Source: Parafannyhessea umbonata (GTDB lineage: Bacteria; Actinomycetota; Coriobacteriia; Coriobacteriales; Atopobiaceae). Taken from it: a DNA stretch of 64,000 nucleotides. The notes under the pieces were generated by a model. That model was not told where the DNA came from. It made no database searches and saw only the letters and a program-made list of their open reading frames with translations. The stretch spans positions 1-64,000 of the forward strand of contig NZ_FOGP01000005.1 in NCBI RefSeq assembly GCF_900111255.1. The letters run 5' to 3'. Numbering within the stretch: the first letter of the stretch is position 1; the number at the start of each line of letters is the position of its first letter. This document shows, one piece after another, positions 8,526 through 15,843 of the stretch. Both the position numbers and the translations under genes were made by a program.

Positions 8526-10037
8526 ATGGCAACGTTCTTCGAGGGGGAGTCGCACACTTTCTCCGAGTACCTACTAGTCCCTGGATATTCCTCTCATGAG
8601 AACATACCGGCCAACGTGTCCCTCGAGACCCCTTTGGTGAAGTTCAAGCGCGGCGAAGAGTCTGCTATCAAAATGAATATCCCGATGGTCTCCGCCATCA
8701 TGCAGGCTGTCTCTGGCCCGCGCTTGGCCATCGCGCTTGCGCAGGAGGGTGGCATTTCGTTCATCTACGGCTCTCAGACGCCTGAGAACGAGGCTGCGAT
8801 GATTCGTGAGGTCAAGACATACAAGGCTGGCTTCGTCGTCTCAGACTCGACCCTCACTCCCGACATGACCCTTCAGGACGTTCTCGACCTTCGCGAGATG
8901 ACCGGTCACACCACCATGCCCGTCACCGAGGACGGTACCGCCCACGGCAAGTTCTGCGGCATCGTCACCTCTCGTGACTACCGCGTCTCCCGAGACGATC
9001 GCAGCAAGAAGGTCTCCGAGTTCATGACCCCTGCTTCCGAGTGCGTCACCGCTGACCTGAGCACTTCGCTCAAGGTCTGCAATGACATCATCTGGGAGCA
9101 CAAGATCAACACTCTGCCGATTGTCGACGGCGAGGGCAACCTCTCTTCCCTCGTGTTCCGCAAGGACTACGACTCGCACAAGTCCCGTCCCGAGGAGCTC
9201 CTGGACGAGCACAAGCGCTACATCGTCGGTGCGGGCATCAACACGCGTGACTATGCCGAGCGTGTCCCCCTGCTGGTCGAGGCTGGCGCTGATGTTCTTT
9301 GCATCGACTCCTCCGAGGGCTATTCCGAGTGGCAGAAGCTTACCCTTGATTGGATTCGCGAGCACTACGGCGACTCCGTCAAGGTTGGTGCGGGTAACGT
9401 CGTCGACGCAGACGGCTTCCGCTTCCTCGCCGAGGCCGGTGCCGACTTCGTCAAGGTCGGCATCGGCGGCGGTTCCATCTGCATCACTCGTGAGCAGAAG
9501 GGCATCGGCCGCGGGCAGGCTTCCGCACTTATCGACGTTTGCCGTGCGCGTGACGAGTATTTCGAGGAGACGGGCATCTACGTCCCGGTTTGCTCCGACG
9601 GTGGCATCGTCTACGACTACCACATGACGCTTGCTCTCGCCATGGGCGCCGACTTCCTCATGCTCGGCCGCTACTTCGCCCGCTTTGACGAGTCTCCCAC
9701 GCGGCGCCTCAACGTCAACGGCTCCTATGTCAAGGAGTACTGGGGCGAGGGCTCTGCCCGTGCGCGTAACTGGGCTCGCTACGACCTTGGCGGATCCAAG
9801 AAGCTCTCCTTCGTCGAGGGCGTCGATTCCTACGTTCCCTACGCTGGCCCCCTCAAGGACAATGTCGACAACTCGCTTACTAAGGTTCGCTCGACCATGT
9901 GCAACTGCGGTGCGCTAAACCTAGCCGAGCTACGGGACAAGGCAAAGATCACGCTCGTCTCCTCCACCTCCCTCGTCGAGGGCGGCGCACATGACGTTAT
10001 CCTTAAGGACTCCCAGTCTGACGGGTTCCGCTCTTAG
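8526..10037 (+). CDS. guaB: IMP dehydrogenase, Tritrichomonas-like type
   Basis: Oxidises IMP to XMP with NAD+, the committed step to GMP. The 503-residue protein is a TIM barrel with paired CBS domains (about 105-225) inserted. The active-site loop is [19 protein letters not shown], with catalytic Cys319, Lys310 and Thr321. The mobile flap reads ARNWARYD with Arg418 and Tyr419, Arg382 lies in GRYFARF, and Glu431 follows. Most bacterial GuaB enzymes read GIGPGSICTTR here. Length, residue numbering and wording instead match the Tritrichomonas foetus enzyme as I recall it. The start is ATG 8526 after AAAGGAG; an ATG 4 nt earlier is out of frame. Confidence 0.96.
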   Translation: MATFFEGESHTFSEYLLVPGYSSHENIPANVSLETPLVKFKRGEESAIKMNIPMVSAIMQAVSGPRLAIALAQEGGISFIYGSQTPENEAAMIREVKTYKAGFVVSDSTLTPDMTLQDVLDLREMTGHTTMPVTEDGTAHGKFCGIVTSRDYRVSRDDRSKKVSEFMTPASECVTADLSTSLKVCNDIIWEHKINTLPIVDGEGNLSSLVFRKDYDSHKSRPEELLDEHKRYIVGAGINTRDYAERVPLLVEAGADVLCIDSSEGYSEWQKLTLDWIREHYGDSVKVGAGNVVDADGFRFLAEAGADFVKVGIGGGSICITREQKGIGRGQASALIDVCRARDEYFEETGIYVPVCSDGGIVYDYHMTLALAMGADFLMLGRYFARFDESPTRRLNVNGSYVKEYWGEGSARARNWARYDLGGSKKLSFVEGVDSYVPYAGPLKDNVDNSLTKVRSTMCNCGALNLAELRDKAKITLVSSTSLVEGGAHDVILKDSQSDGFRS

Positions 10038-10045
10038 CGCACTCC

Positions 10046-10067
10046 GCCCGGTTCCGTAGGACCGGGC
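10046..10067 (+). terminator. Probable terminator of guaB
   Basis: GCCCGGTTCC (10046-10055) pairs with GGACCGGGC (10059-10067) with one bulged T and a GTA loop. CTAGTTTC follows, a short imperfect T tract. Confidence 0.6.
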
Positions 10068-10093
10068 TAGTTTCGAGTATCAGACGGTTCGTG

Positions 10094-10136
10094 GTCTGCC
10101 ACCGCTTTCCCCGTATAATGGGGCGCGGTGGCAGAC
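10094..10136 (+). promoter_or_regulatory. leuS promoter -10 box inside a long palindrome
   Basis: TATAAT at 10114-10119 is a consensus -10. It lies in the loop of nested inverted repeats: GTCTGCCACCGC (10094-10105) matches GCGGTGGCAGAC (10125-10136) exactly, and CCCC/GGGG (10109-10112/10120-10123) directly flank the box. Transcription would begin about where the 3' arm starts. The arrangement suggests an operator or a hairpin formed only in read-through RNA. No good -35 is visible. Confidence 0.65.
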
Positions 10137-10156
10137 TAGGTTAGAAAGGTAGCTAC

Positions 10157-12727
10157 GTGACTGACAACAATGACGCCGAGCGCGAGCAGGACTATCCGTC
10201 CTACGACGCTCAGGCAATCGAGAAGAAGTGGCAGGCCGCGTGGGAGCGCGACGACCTCTACAAGACTGACGAGGATCCCTCCAAGCCCAAGAAGTACGTC
10301 CTCGAGATGTTCCCGTATCCCTCAGGCGACCTCCACATGGGGCATGCCCGCAACTACACCATCGGCGACGCGATGGCCCGCCAGGCACGCATGCGCGGCT
10401 TCGATGTCCTTCACCCCATGGGCTTCGACGCATTCGGCCTTCCCGCCGAGAACGCTGCCATCAAGCACAACACGCAGGCGTCGAAGTGGACTCACCAGAA
10501 CATCTCGCAGGCCGTCGAGACCATGAAGCGCATGGGCTTCTCGTATGACTACGACCGCATGTTCAACACCTGCGACCCCGAGTACTACAAGTGGGGCCAG
10601 TGGATGTTCATCAAGATGTGGGAGAAGGGACTGGCATACCGAGACACGTCTCCCGTCAACTGGTGCCCGACGTGTCAGACGGTTCTTGCAAACGAACAGG
10701 TCGTTGACGGCAAGTGCTGGCGTTGCGGATCCGTCCCCGAGAAGCGCAACCTCTCGCAGTGGTATTTCAAGATCACCGACTACGCCCAGGAGCTCCTGGA
10801 CGACCTTGACAAGCTTGGCGGCTGGCCCGAGAACGTTAAGGCGCAGCAGCGTAATTGGATTGGTCGCTCCGAGGGTGCCGAGATCGACTTCACGCTTGCC
10901 GCCGAGGATGGCGTGACCCCGACTGACCGCAAGGTCACCGTCTTCACCACGAGGGCCGACACCATCTTCGGCGTCTCGTTTATGGTGCTGCCTCCCGAGT
11001 CCGAGTTCGCCCACGAGCTCGTGAGCGGCACTGAGTACGAGCAGGCTTACCTCGAGCTCAAGGCTGCCACCGAGAAGGTCTCGAGCGTTGACCGCCAGGG
11101 TTCGGATCGCGAGAAGCACGGTATCTTCACTGGTCGCTACGTTATCAACCCGGTCAACGGCCGCCAGGTCCCCGTCTGGGTCGCAGACTACGTCCTTATA
11201 GACTACGGTACCGGCGCGGTCATGGGCGTGCCCTGTGGCGACCAGCGCGACTTCGACTTTGCTAAGAAGTATGGTCTCGAGATCGCCCCGATCATCTGCA
11301 AGGAGGATGACCCCCTCTACGAGGAGCTCAAGGACGAGAAGGAGCTTCGCGTGCGCTCCGTCGACTGGGACCACGCCATGGCTGCCGAGGGCATCCTCGT
11401 CCAGTCTGGCGAGTTCACCGGCCTCAAGGGCGGCAAGCACTCTGAGGCTGTCGACGCCATCATCAAGTGGCTATCCGACAACGGCTGCGGCCGCGAGACC
11501 ATCCAGTTCCGCCTGCGCGACTGGCTCATCTCCCGCCAGCGCTACTGGGGCAACCCTATCCCCATGATTCACTGCGACGACTGCGGTGACGTCCCTGTCC
11601 CAGAGTCCGACCTGCCCGTCATGTTGCCCGACAACCTTGACCTGGGTGCGGGGGAGACCCTCGCGGAGTACGCTCCGTTCTACGAGACCGTCTGCCCCAA
11701 GTGCGGCAAGCCCGCGAAGCGCATCACCGATACCATGGACACCTTCACCTGCTCTAGCTGGTATTACATGCGCTACACCGATCCCCACAACGACAAGGCT
11801 CCCTTCTCTAGGGATGCGGTCAACCGCTGGATGCCCGTTGACAACTATGTCGGCGGCATCGAGCACGCGATCCTCCACCTTCTGTACTCGCGCTTCTGGA
11901 CCAAGGTCATGCGCGACCTCGGCATGATCGACGTGGACGAGCCGTTCACCAACCTGCTCTGCCAGGGCATGGTTAAGGACGAGCATGGCGACGTCATGTC
12001 CAAGTCCAAGGGCAACGTCGTTCCCCCCTCGAGCGTCATCGAGCCCTACGGCGCGGACACCATGCGCCTCACCATCCTCTTCGTCGCTCCTCCCGAGAAG
12101 GACTTCGACTGGGACCCCGACGCCGTTGCGGGTGCCAACCGCTTCCTCAAGCGCGCGTGGCGCATCGTCTGGGCACTCGCCAAGTCTGGCGACAAGGAAT
12201 CCAAGCTTGACCTGGCGTCCCTCGACTCCCAGAGCAAGGAGCTCAATCGAGTCCTCCATGAGATGGGTCTGAGGTGTACCAACGACTTTGACCGTTGCCA
12301 GTTTAACACCGCCATCTCGGCCGTCATGGAGCTCGTCAACGCCGCTTCCAAGTACGTGCTTGACGTTCCCACCGAGAAGCGCGACGCCGCCGTGTGCTAC
12401 CGCGTCGCCCATGACATCGTCGCTATGCTTGCACCCATCTGCCCCCACTGGGCCGAGGAGCTGTTCCATGCGGCGCTCGGCTGCGATGGCTCGGTCTACA
12501 ACGAGCCCTGGCCCACGTTTGACACCTCGCAGGCGAAGAGCGACACGGTCGAGATCGCCGTCCAGATCAAGGGCAAGGTGCGTGCCCGCATCGTCGTGTC
12601 TGCTGAGGCATCAAAGGAAGAGCTTGAGCGGGCGGCAAAGGAGGCCGTTGCTGACCAGATTGCCGGCAAGGAGATCAAAAAGGTCATCGTCGTTCCTAGC
12701 AGACTCGTAAACATCGTCGCGGTCTAG
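10157..12727 (+). CDS. leuS: Leucine--tRNA ligase
   Basis: Class Ia synthetase charging tRNA-Leu. The 856-residue protein has the HIGH motif as HMGH (60-63) in 'FPYPSGDLHMGH', a zinc-ribbon-like CPTC...CWRC insertion, the CP1 editing domain, a second CDDC...CPKC cysteine cluster, and MSKSK (614-618) in place of KMSKS as is usual for LeuS. The C-terminal anticodon-binding region ends 'IKKVIVVPSRLVNIVA'. The start is GTG 10157, preceded by GAAAGG. Its own promoter lies in the palindrome just upstream, and a hairpin follows the stop. Confidence 0.97.
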   Translation: MTDNNDAEREQDYPSYDAQAIEKKWQAAWERDDLYKTDEDPSKPKKYVLEMFPYPSGDLHMGHARNYTIGDAMARQARMRGFDVLHPMGFDAFGLPAENAAIKHNTQASKWTHQNISQAVETMKRMGFSYDYDRMFNTCDPEYYKWGQWMFIKMWEKGLAYRDTSPVNWCPTCQTVLANEQVVDGKCWRCGSVPEKRNLSQWYFKITDYAQELLDDLDKLGGWPENVKAQQRNWIGRSEGAEIDFTLAAEDGVTPTDRKVTVFTTRADTIFGVSFMVLPPESEFAHELVSGTEYEQAYLELKAATEKVSSVDRQGSDREKHGIFTGRYVINPVNGRQVPVWVADYVLIDYGTGAVMGVPCGDQRDFDFAKKYGLEIAPIICKEDDPLYEELKDEKELRVRSVDWDHAMAAEGILVQSGEFTGLKGGKHSEAVDAIIKWLSDNGCGRETIQFRLRDWLISRQRYWGNPIPMIHCDDCGDVPVPESDLPVMLPDNLDLGAGETLAEYAPFYETVCPKCGKPAKRITDTMDTFTCSSWYYMRYTDPHNDKAPFSRDAVNRWMPVDNYVGGIEHAILHLLYSRFWTKVMRDLGMIDVDEPFTNLLCQGMVKDEHGDVMSKSKGNVVPPSSVIEPYGADTMRLTILFVAPPEKDFDWDPDAVAGANRFLKRAWRIVWALAKSGDKESKLDLASLDSQSKELNRVLHEMGLRCTNDFDRCQFNTAISAVMELVNAASKYVLDVPTEKRDAAVCYRVAHDIVAMLAPICPHWAEELFHAALGCDGSVYNEPWPTFDTSQAKSDTVEIAVQIKGKVRARIVVSAEASKEELERAAKEAVADQIAGKEIKKVIVVPSRLVNIVAV

Positions 12728-12757
12728 CCGATCGCCTCGCAATATCGCTATTCTCCT

Positions 12758-12794
12758 GAAGGCGCCCCATCGCTTTTTGTGGTGAGGCGCCTTC
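12758..12794 (+). terminator. Hairpin after leuS
   Basis: GAAGGCGCC (12758-12766) is the exact reverse complement of GGCGCCTTC (12786-12794), with a 19-nt T-containing loop. CTACTGTCCTATTTTG follows. The stem is good but the T tract is distant. Confidence 0.55.
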
Positions 12795-12820
12795 CTACTG
12801 TCCTATTTTGTGACTAAAAA

Positions 12821-12843
12821 TGGCGCCCCCACTGGGGGCGCCA
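12821..12843 (-). terminator. Intrinsic terminator of kdgT
   Basis: TGGCGCCCCC (12821-12830) and GGGGGCGCCA (12834-12843) form a perfect 10-bp stem with a 3-nt loop. On the minus strand TTTTTAG follows directly (AAAAA at 12816-12820 on the plus strand). It ends kdgT transcripts and also faces leuS. Confidence 0.85.
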
Positions 12844-12888
12844 TGTCATAAGCCTTGTGCGGTCTCCTTCTGGCGGGAGCCATGCGGC

Positions 12889-13884
12889 TTACGCAGGCTG
12901 TTCAGCCACGGCCTTCTTCCCCTGCTGTTTTGCCTGGTTCTGCTTGTAGACGTAAGAGGTGATGAGCGGCGTGAGTATCGCGGTCACGATTGCGCATGCC
13001 GCGACCTGCGCGGTTGCCGTCGCAAGCACGGCACCCCCAAACTGCTCGGCGTTGACCGTCGCCATGGCTGCGGGAGTCGCGACGTTGGCGCCTGCGCAGC
13101 TGGAGATAGCTGCACCCGCGACGCCGGAGCCGCCCGTCAGCCTGTCTGCGGTCACGTTGATGACGGCTCCACCGACAGAGCAGATGATTCCAAGCAGGAT
13201 TCCGGGGAGGCCTGCCTCGACGATCTGGCCCAGGGTCATGGTCGAACCCATGGCGAAGAAGACGATCATGATGATGCCGGGGAGGCCGGCCGAGAGCGTT
13301 TTCTTGAGGCTCGGGAAGAGGTTGCCCAGCACGATGCCGACGAGGATCGGGAGTACGGCCCCGAGGAGGCTCCAGCCGAGAGGGGCTTGGCCTGCTGCGC
13401 CGAGTGCGATCATCGTGACGGGGGGTCCTACGACCAGGGTCGTGATTGCGACCGCGCCACGCTCGATCTCGGTGCCGTATGTTCCAGTGAGACCCGCATA
13501 GAGCGAGTTGTTGGCGCCGGAGCAGGCCGCGAGGATGACCATGGCGCTCAGGCCGAAGAGATTGTTGCCCAGACCGAACTGGACGACCATTGCGAGGGCG
13601 ACGCAGAACGCGACCTTCGTGATGATTATGACGGCTCCCCTAAAGGCTGCCTGGGGAGCAGACTTGAACGAAATCGTGGTTCCCACGATCAGGAGGAACG
13701 CGCCTACGAGCGCGCCAGAGCCCTGCGTGGTCATCGCGGTGGTAAAGCTGCCGATGCCGAAGACCTGAGGGAAGAACGTGTTGATGACGCATGCGCTCAG
13801 AAGCGGGATGAGGATGTTCGCACCGGGAAACTTCCCGAGCTTTTTGAAGAAGCCCTCTTTTTGGGGCTGTTCGTCGTTAGCCAT
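12889..13884 (-). CDS. kdgT: 2-keto-3-deoxygluconate permease family transporter
   Basis: A 331-residue, very hydrophobic protein with about ten membrane segments and the glycine/alanine-rich pattern of the KdgT family (for example 'GSGALVGAFLLIVGTTISFK', 'AACSGANNSLY', 'SSCAGANVATPAAMA'). By family knowledge it imports 2-keto-3-deoxygluconate or a related sugar acid from pectin/uronate breakdown by proton symport. The ATG at 13884 has AGGAG just upstream. It lies downstream of the SDR gene on the same strand with a terminator-like hairpin between them, so it may be transcribed at a reduced level or separately. The exact substrate is inferred. Confidence 0.85.
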   Translation of the reverse strand: MANDEQPQKEGFFKKLGKFPGANILIPLLSACVINTFFPQVFGIGSFTTAMTTQGSGALVGAFLLIVGTTISFKSAPQAAFRGAVIIITKVAFCVALAMVVQFGLGNNLFGLSAMVILAACSGANNSLYAGLTGTYGTEIERGAVAITTLVVGPPVTMIALGAAGQAPLGWSLLGAVLPILVGIVLGNLFPSLKKTLSAGLPGIIMIVFFAMGSTMTLGQIVEAGLPGILLGIICSVGGAVINVTADRLTGGSGVAGAAISSCAGANVATPAAMATVNAEQFGGAVLATATAQVAACAIVTAILTPLITSYVYKQNQAKQQGKKAVAEQPA

Positions 13885-13946
13885 CTTTTGCTCCTTCTCT
13901 CTCTTGTATCAACTTGTGTCCCCTTATGGTTGGGACACATAAAAAT

Positions 13947-13975
13947 GGGGCCTGAGGCTCTTGTCCCCAGGCCCC
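13947..13975 (-). terminator. Terminator-like hairpin between the SDR gene and kdgT
   Basis: GGGGCCTG (13947-13954) pairs with CAGGCCCC (13968-13975), and ATTTTTATG follows on the minus strand. It should end or attenuate transcripts leaving the SDR gene, setting a lower level for kdgT. Confidence 0.75.
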
Positions 13976-13996
13976 GTATTGGCTGGTTCAGAACAA

Positions 13997-14752
13997 CTAG
14001 CCGTCCATGACGATTCCGCCGTCGCAGTCGCCTATTTCGCCGTTGACGAAGCTTGCGAGGTCGGATGCGAAGAACAGAACCATCTGTGCGGGCTCGGAGG
14101 GCTTTGCCGCGCGGCCAAGAGGAATCATGCCGATGACCTTTGCGTACTTGTCAGGGTCATTCTGGAGTGCGGTGGTCATGCCCGTGATGGTGAAGGAGGG
14201 GCAGACGGCATTGCATGAGATGCCGTACTTGCCGCCCTCTTTTGCGATTGCCTTAGTGAGGCCGTTGACGCCAGCCTTGGAGGAGGCGTAAGCAGCGGTT
14301 CCGAGGAGGCCGCCGCCGAGCTTGCCGGCAACCGAGGAGACGTTGACGATACGTCCGCCGCCGTTCTTCTTGAAATAGGGGAAGATGGCGCTGCACATGG
14401 TAAACGTGCCCGTCAGGTTGATGTTGATCGTGCGAGCCCACTCGGCGTCGTCAATCTCCTCGAACGGCTTGGCAGAGATGATGCCAGCGACGTTTACGAG
14501 TACGTTGACCTCGGGAACCTCAGCCATGATCTTGTCAACGGTCGCGCGAACCTCGGCGGGATCAGAGACGTTGAGCTTGTAGAAGTGGTTGCCTTCGCCA
14601 AGGGACTTCACGAACTCGTTGCCGCGCTCCTCGTTGATGTCGGTGACGACGACATGTCCGCCTCCATCAACGATGCCCTTGACAATCTCGCTACCAATGC
14701 CGCCGACGCCGCCGGTGACTATGGCAGTTTTGCCTGAAAAATCAAACGCCAT
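13997..14752 (-). CDS. SDR-family NAD(P)-dependent oxidoreductase
   Basis: Classical short-chain dehydrogenase of 251 residues with the cofactor motif TGGVGGIG (13-20), an acidic Asp38 after beta-2 that favours NAD(H), NVAG (87-90), and the catalytic Ser140, Tyr155 and Lys159 (YASSK). Overall it resembles KduD/gluconate-5-dehydrogenase and FabG-like enzymes. Its position directly upstream of a KdgT-type permease suggests it oxidises or reduces a sugar acid or keto-sugar, but motifs alone do not decide the substrate. The start is the ATG at 14752 behind AAGGGAAG. A 16-bp palindrome 150 bp upstream is a candidate operator. Confidence 0.85.
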   Translation of the reverse strand: MAFDFSGKTAIVTGGVGGIGSEIVKGIVDGGGHVVVTDINEERGNEFVKSLGEGNHFYKLNVSDPAEVRATVDKIMAEVPEVNVLVNVAGIISAKPFEEIDDAEWARTININLTGTFTMCSAIFPYFKKNGGGRIVNVSSVAGKLGGGLLGTAAYASSKAGVNGLTKAIAKEGGKYGISCNAVCPSFTITGMTTALQNDPDKYAKVIGMIPLGRAAKPSEPAQMVLFFASDLASFVNGEIGDCDGGIVMDG

Positions 14753-14903
14753 TGTCTTCCCTTCTAAATCGCTTGCGAACTATGGTTCTGTTTACACGGG
14801 CCCCTAAAGACCGGGGGGAAAGATATCACTGGTGGGAACGAATGAAATGAGTGGGGCTCTCCCGATTGCGCATAGGATTCCTTTTGATTGCCTTCAAATA
14901 TTT

Positions 14904-14919
14904 ATTTCGCGCGCGAAAT
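14904..14919. promoter_or_regulatory. Perfect 16-bp palindrome, candidate operator of SDR/kdgT
   Basis: ATTTCGCGCGCGAAAT is fully self-complementary and flanked by AT-rich DNA. It lies 152 bp upstream of the SDR start on the minus strand. A dimeric regulator of the sugar-acid genes could bind here; no regulator gene is adjacent in the window. Confidence 0.45.
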
Positions 14920-15197
14920 TATTCTCTGCGTCTCTGCCGCCTTTCGCGAGGCCGGCCGTCCGTATGCAATAGTGGACCTCGGCGATTCGGCGTTGTGGTT
15001 TGACTTTCCGGTATATAACACCATAAAACCTACATCTACCTAAAATTGATTAGAAATACTTGAACCAAAAGATGAAACGGCTTAATCAAATGTGTAGAAA
15101 AACGTAGAACAAAGCACGTAGACCCAACCGTTTGCCCGTCTCGTTCTCTGGTGGCAGTGCCTTTGGAGTCGTCTTGAGCTAGGCCTGAAAACTTTCT

Positions 15198-15226
15198 TTC
15201 CCACGTGTGTCAAAACGTGTTATCAT
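15198..15226 (+). promoter_or_regulatory. Probable promoter of the rimP-nusA-infB operon
   Basis: TATCAT at 15221-15226 is a fair -10, with TTCCCA at 15198-15203 in -35 position (17-nt spacer). Two ACGTGT copies (15203-15208 and 15216-15221) lie in the spacer. Start would be near 15233, just before the leader hairpin. Confidence 0.45.
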
Positions 15227-15253
15227 TTCTTGAGCTTAATCGTGATTGTTCGA

Positions 15254-15283
15254 GGAAGTGGGGCGTTAGGTCGCCCCGCTTCC
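15254..15283 (+). promoter_or_regulatory. Strong leader hairpin before rimP, possible attenuator
   Basis: GGAAGTGGGGCG (15254-15265) pairs with CGCCCCGCTTCC (15272-15283) over 12 bp with one G-U pair and loop TTAGGT; TTTCTG follows. It looks like a short-tailed terminator in the leader of an operon encoding NusA, whose product acts on hairpin-dependent termination. Autoregulation is an inference. Confidence 0.55.
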
Positions 15284-15323
15284 TTTCTGTATGTAGGGAC
15301 TCCGGTCCCAGAGAGGGGGGAGC

Positions 15324-15794
15324 GTGGCGTCCAGCGAACTTGAGCTCAAGATTGTCGACGCCCTCGAGGCCGTTGCAGGTGAGCACGGCATCGACGTTGT
15401 GGACGTGGAGGTCGTCGGGTCCAGCAAGGTTCCCATCGTCCGTGTTAGGCTTGACTATGCGGATGAGGAGAGCGGACCCATTTCACTTGACGAGGTGTCT
15501 GCGCAAAGCCCCTGGGTCAACGAGGTGATTGACGCTGTAGACCCCTTCCCGGGCTCCTATACGCTCGAGATCTCTTCTCCCGGGCTTTCGCGTCCCCTGC
15601 GCAAATCGCGCGACTACGAGCGCTTCGCAGGCGAGACCGTCTCGCTTAACACGTTTGCCAAGGAGGGCAGGAAGCACTTTACCGGCAAGCTCCTTGGTCT
15701 CGAGGACGGCAAGGTGAAGCTCGACTGTGACGATGGCAGCTTTGCTTTTGACCTCGACGAGATTAAGAACTGCAAGATCAAGCCCACATTCTAG
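15324..15794 (+). CDS. rimP: Ribosome maturation factor RimP
   Basis: Cytoplasmic factor for 30S subunit assembly. The 156-residue length and order fit RimP: an N-terminal alpha/beta domain with 'GIDVVDVEVVGSSKVPIVRVRLDY' character, the family block YTLEISSPGLSRPL (about residues 80-93), then an SH3-like C-terminal half 'FTGKLLGLEDGKVKL'. It starts at GTG 15324 behind AGAGGGGGGAG and opens the rimP-nusA-infB cluster, the conserved bacterial order. Confidence 0.93.
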   Translation: MASSELELKIVDALEAVAGEHGIDVVDVEVVGSSKVPIVRVRLDYADEESGPISLDEVSAQSPWVNEVIDAVDPFPGSYTLEISSPGLSRPLRKSRDYERFAGETVSLNTFAKEGRKHFTGKLLGLEDGKVKLDCDDGSFAFDLDEIKNCKIKPTF

Positions 15795-15843
15795 AAGCGG
15801 CTCAATAACTATTCGCAAGAATCGATATATGGAAGGAACAACA

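Larger units (their letters stand above)
14753..15323. other. Non-coding gap between the SDR gene and rimP (about 570 bp)
   Basis: No credible gene is visible. Its middle part (about 14880-15125) is markedly AT-richer than the flanks. It holds a perfect palindrome (14904-14919), a possible plus-strand promoter TTGACT-18 nt-TAAAAC (15000-15029) with no gene directly after it, three spaced GTAGA copies (15093, 15104, 15118), the probable rimP promoter (15198-15226) and the rimP leader hairpin (15254-15283). The accessory kdgT/SDR pair appears to sit beside the core operon with this as its border. Confidence 0.6.

Noticed and set aside
12758-12843. Two adjacent inverted repeats as a possible MITE or REP element
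   Set aside because: Each stem is better explained as the terminator of the converging gene (leuS and kdgT); no target duplication or second copy is visible in the window.
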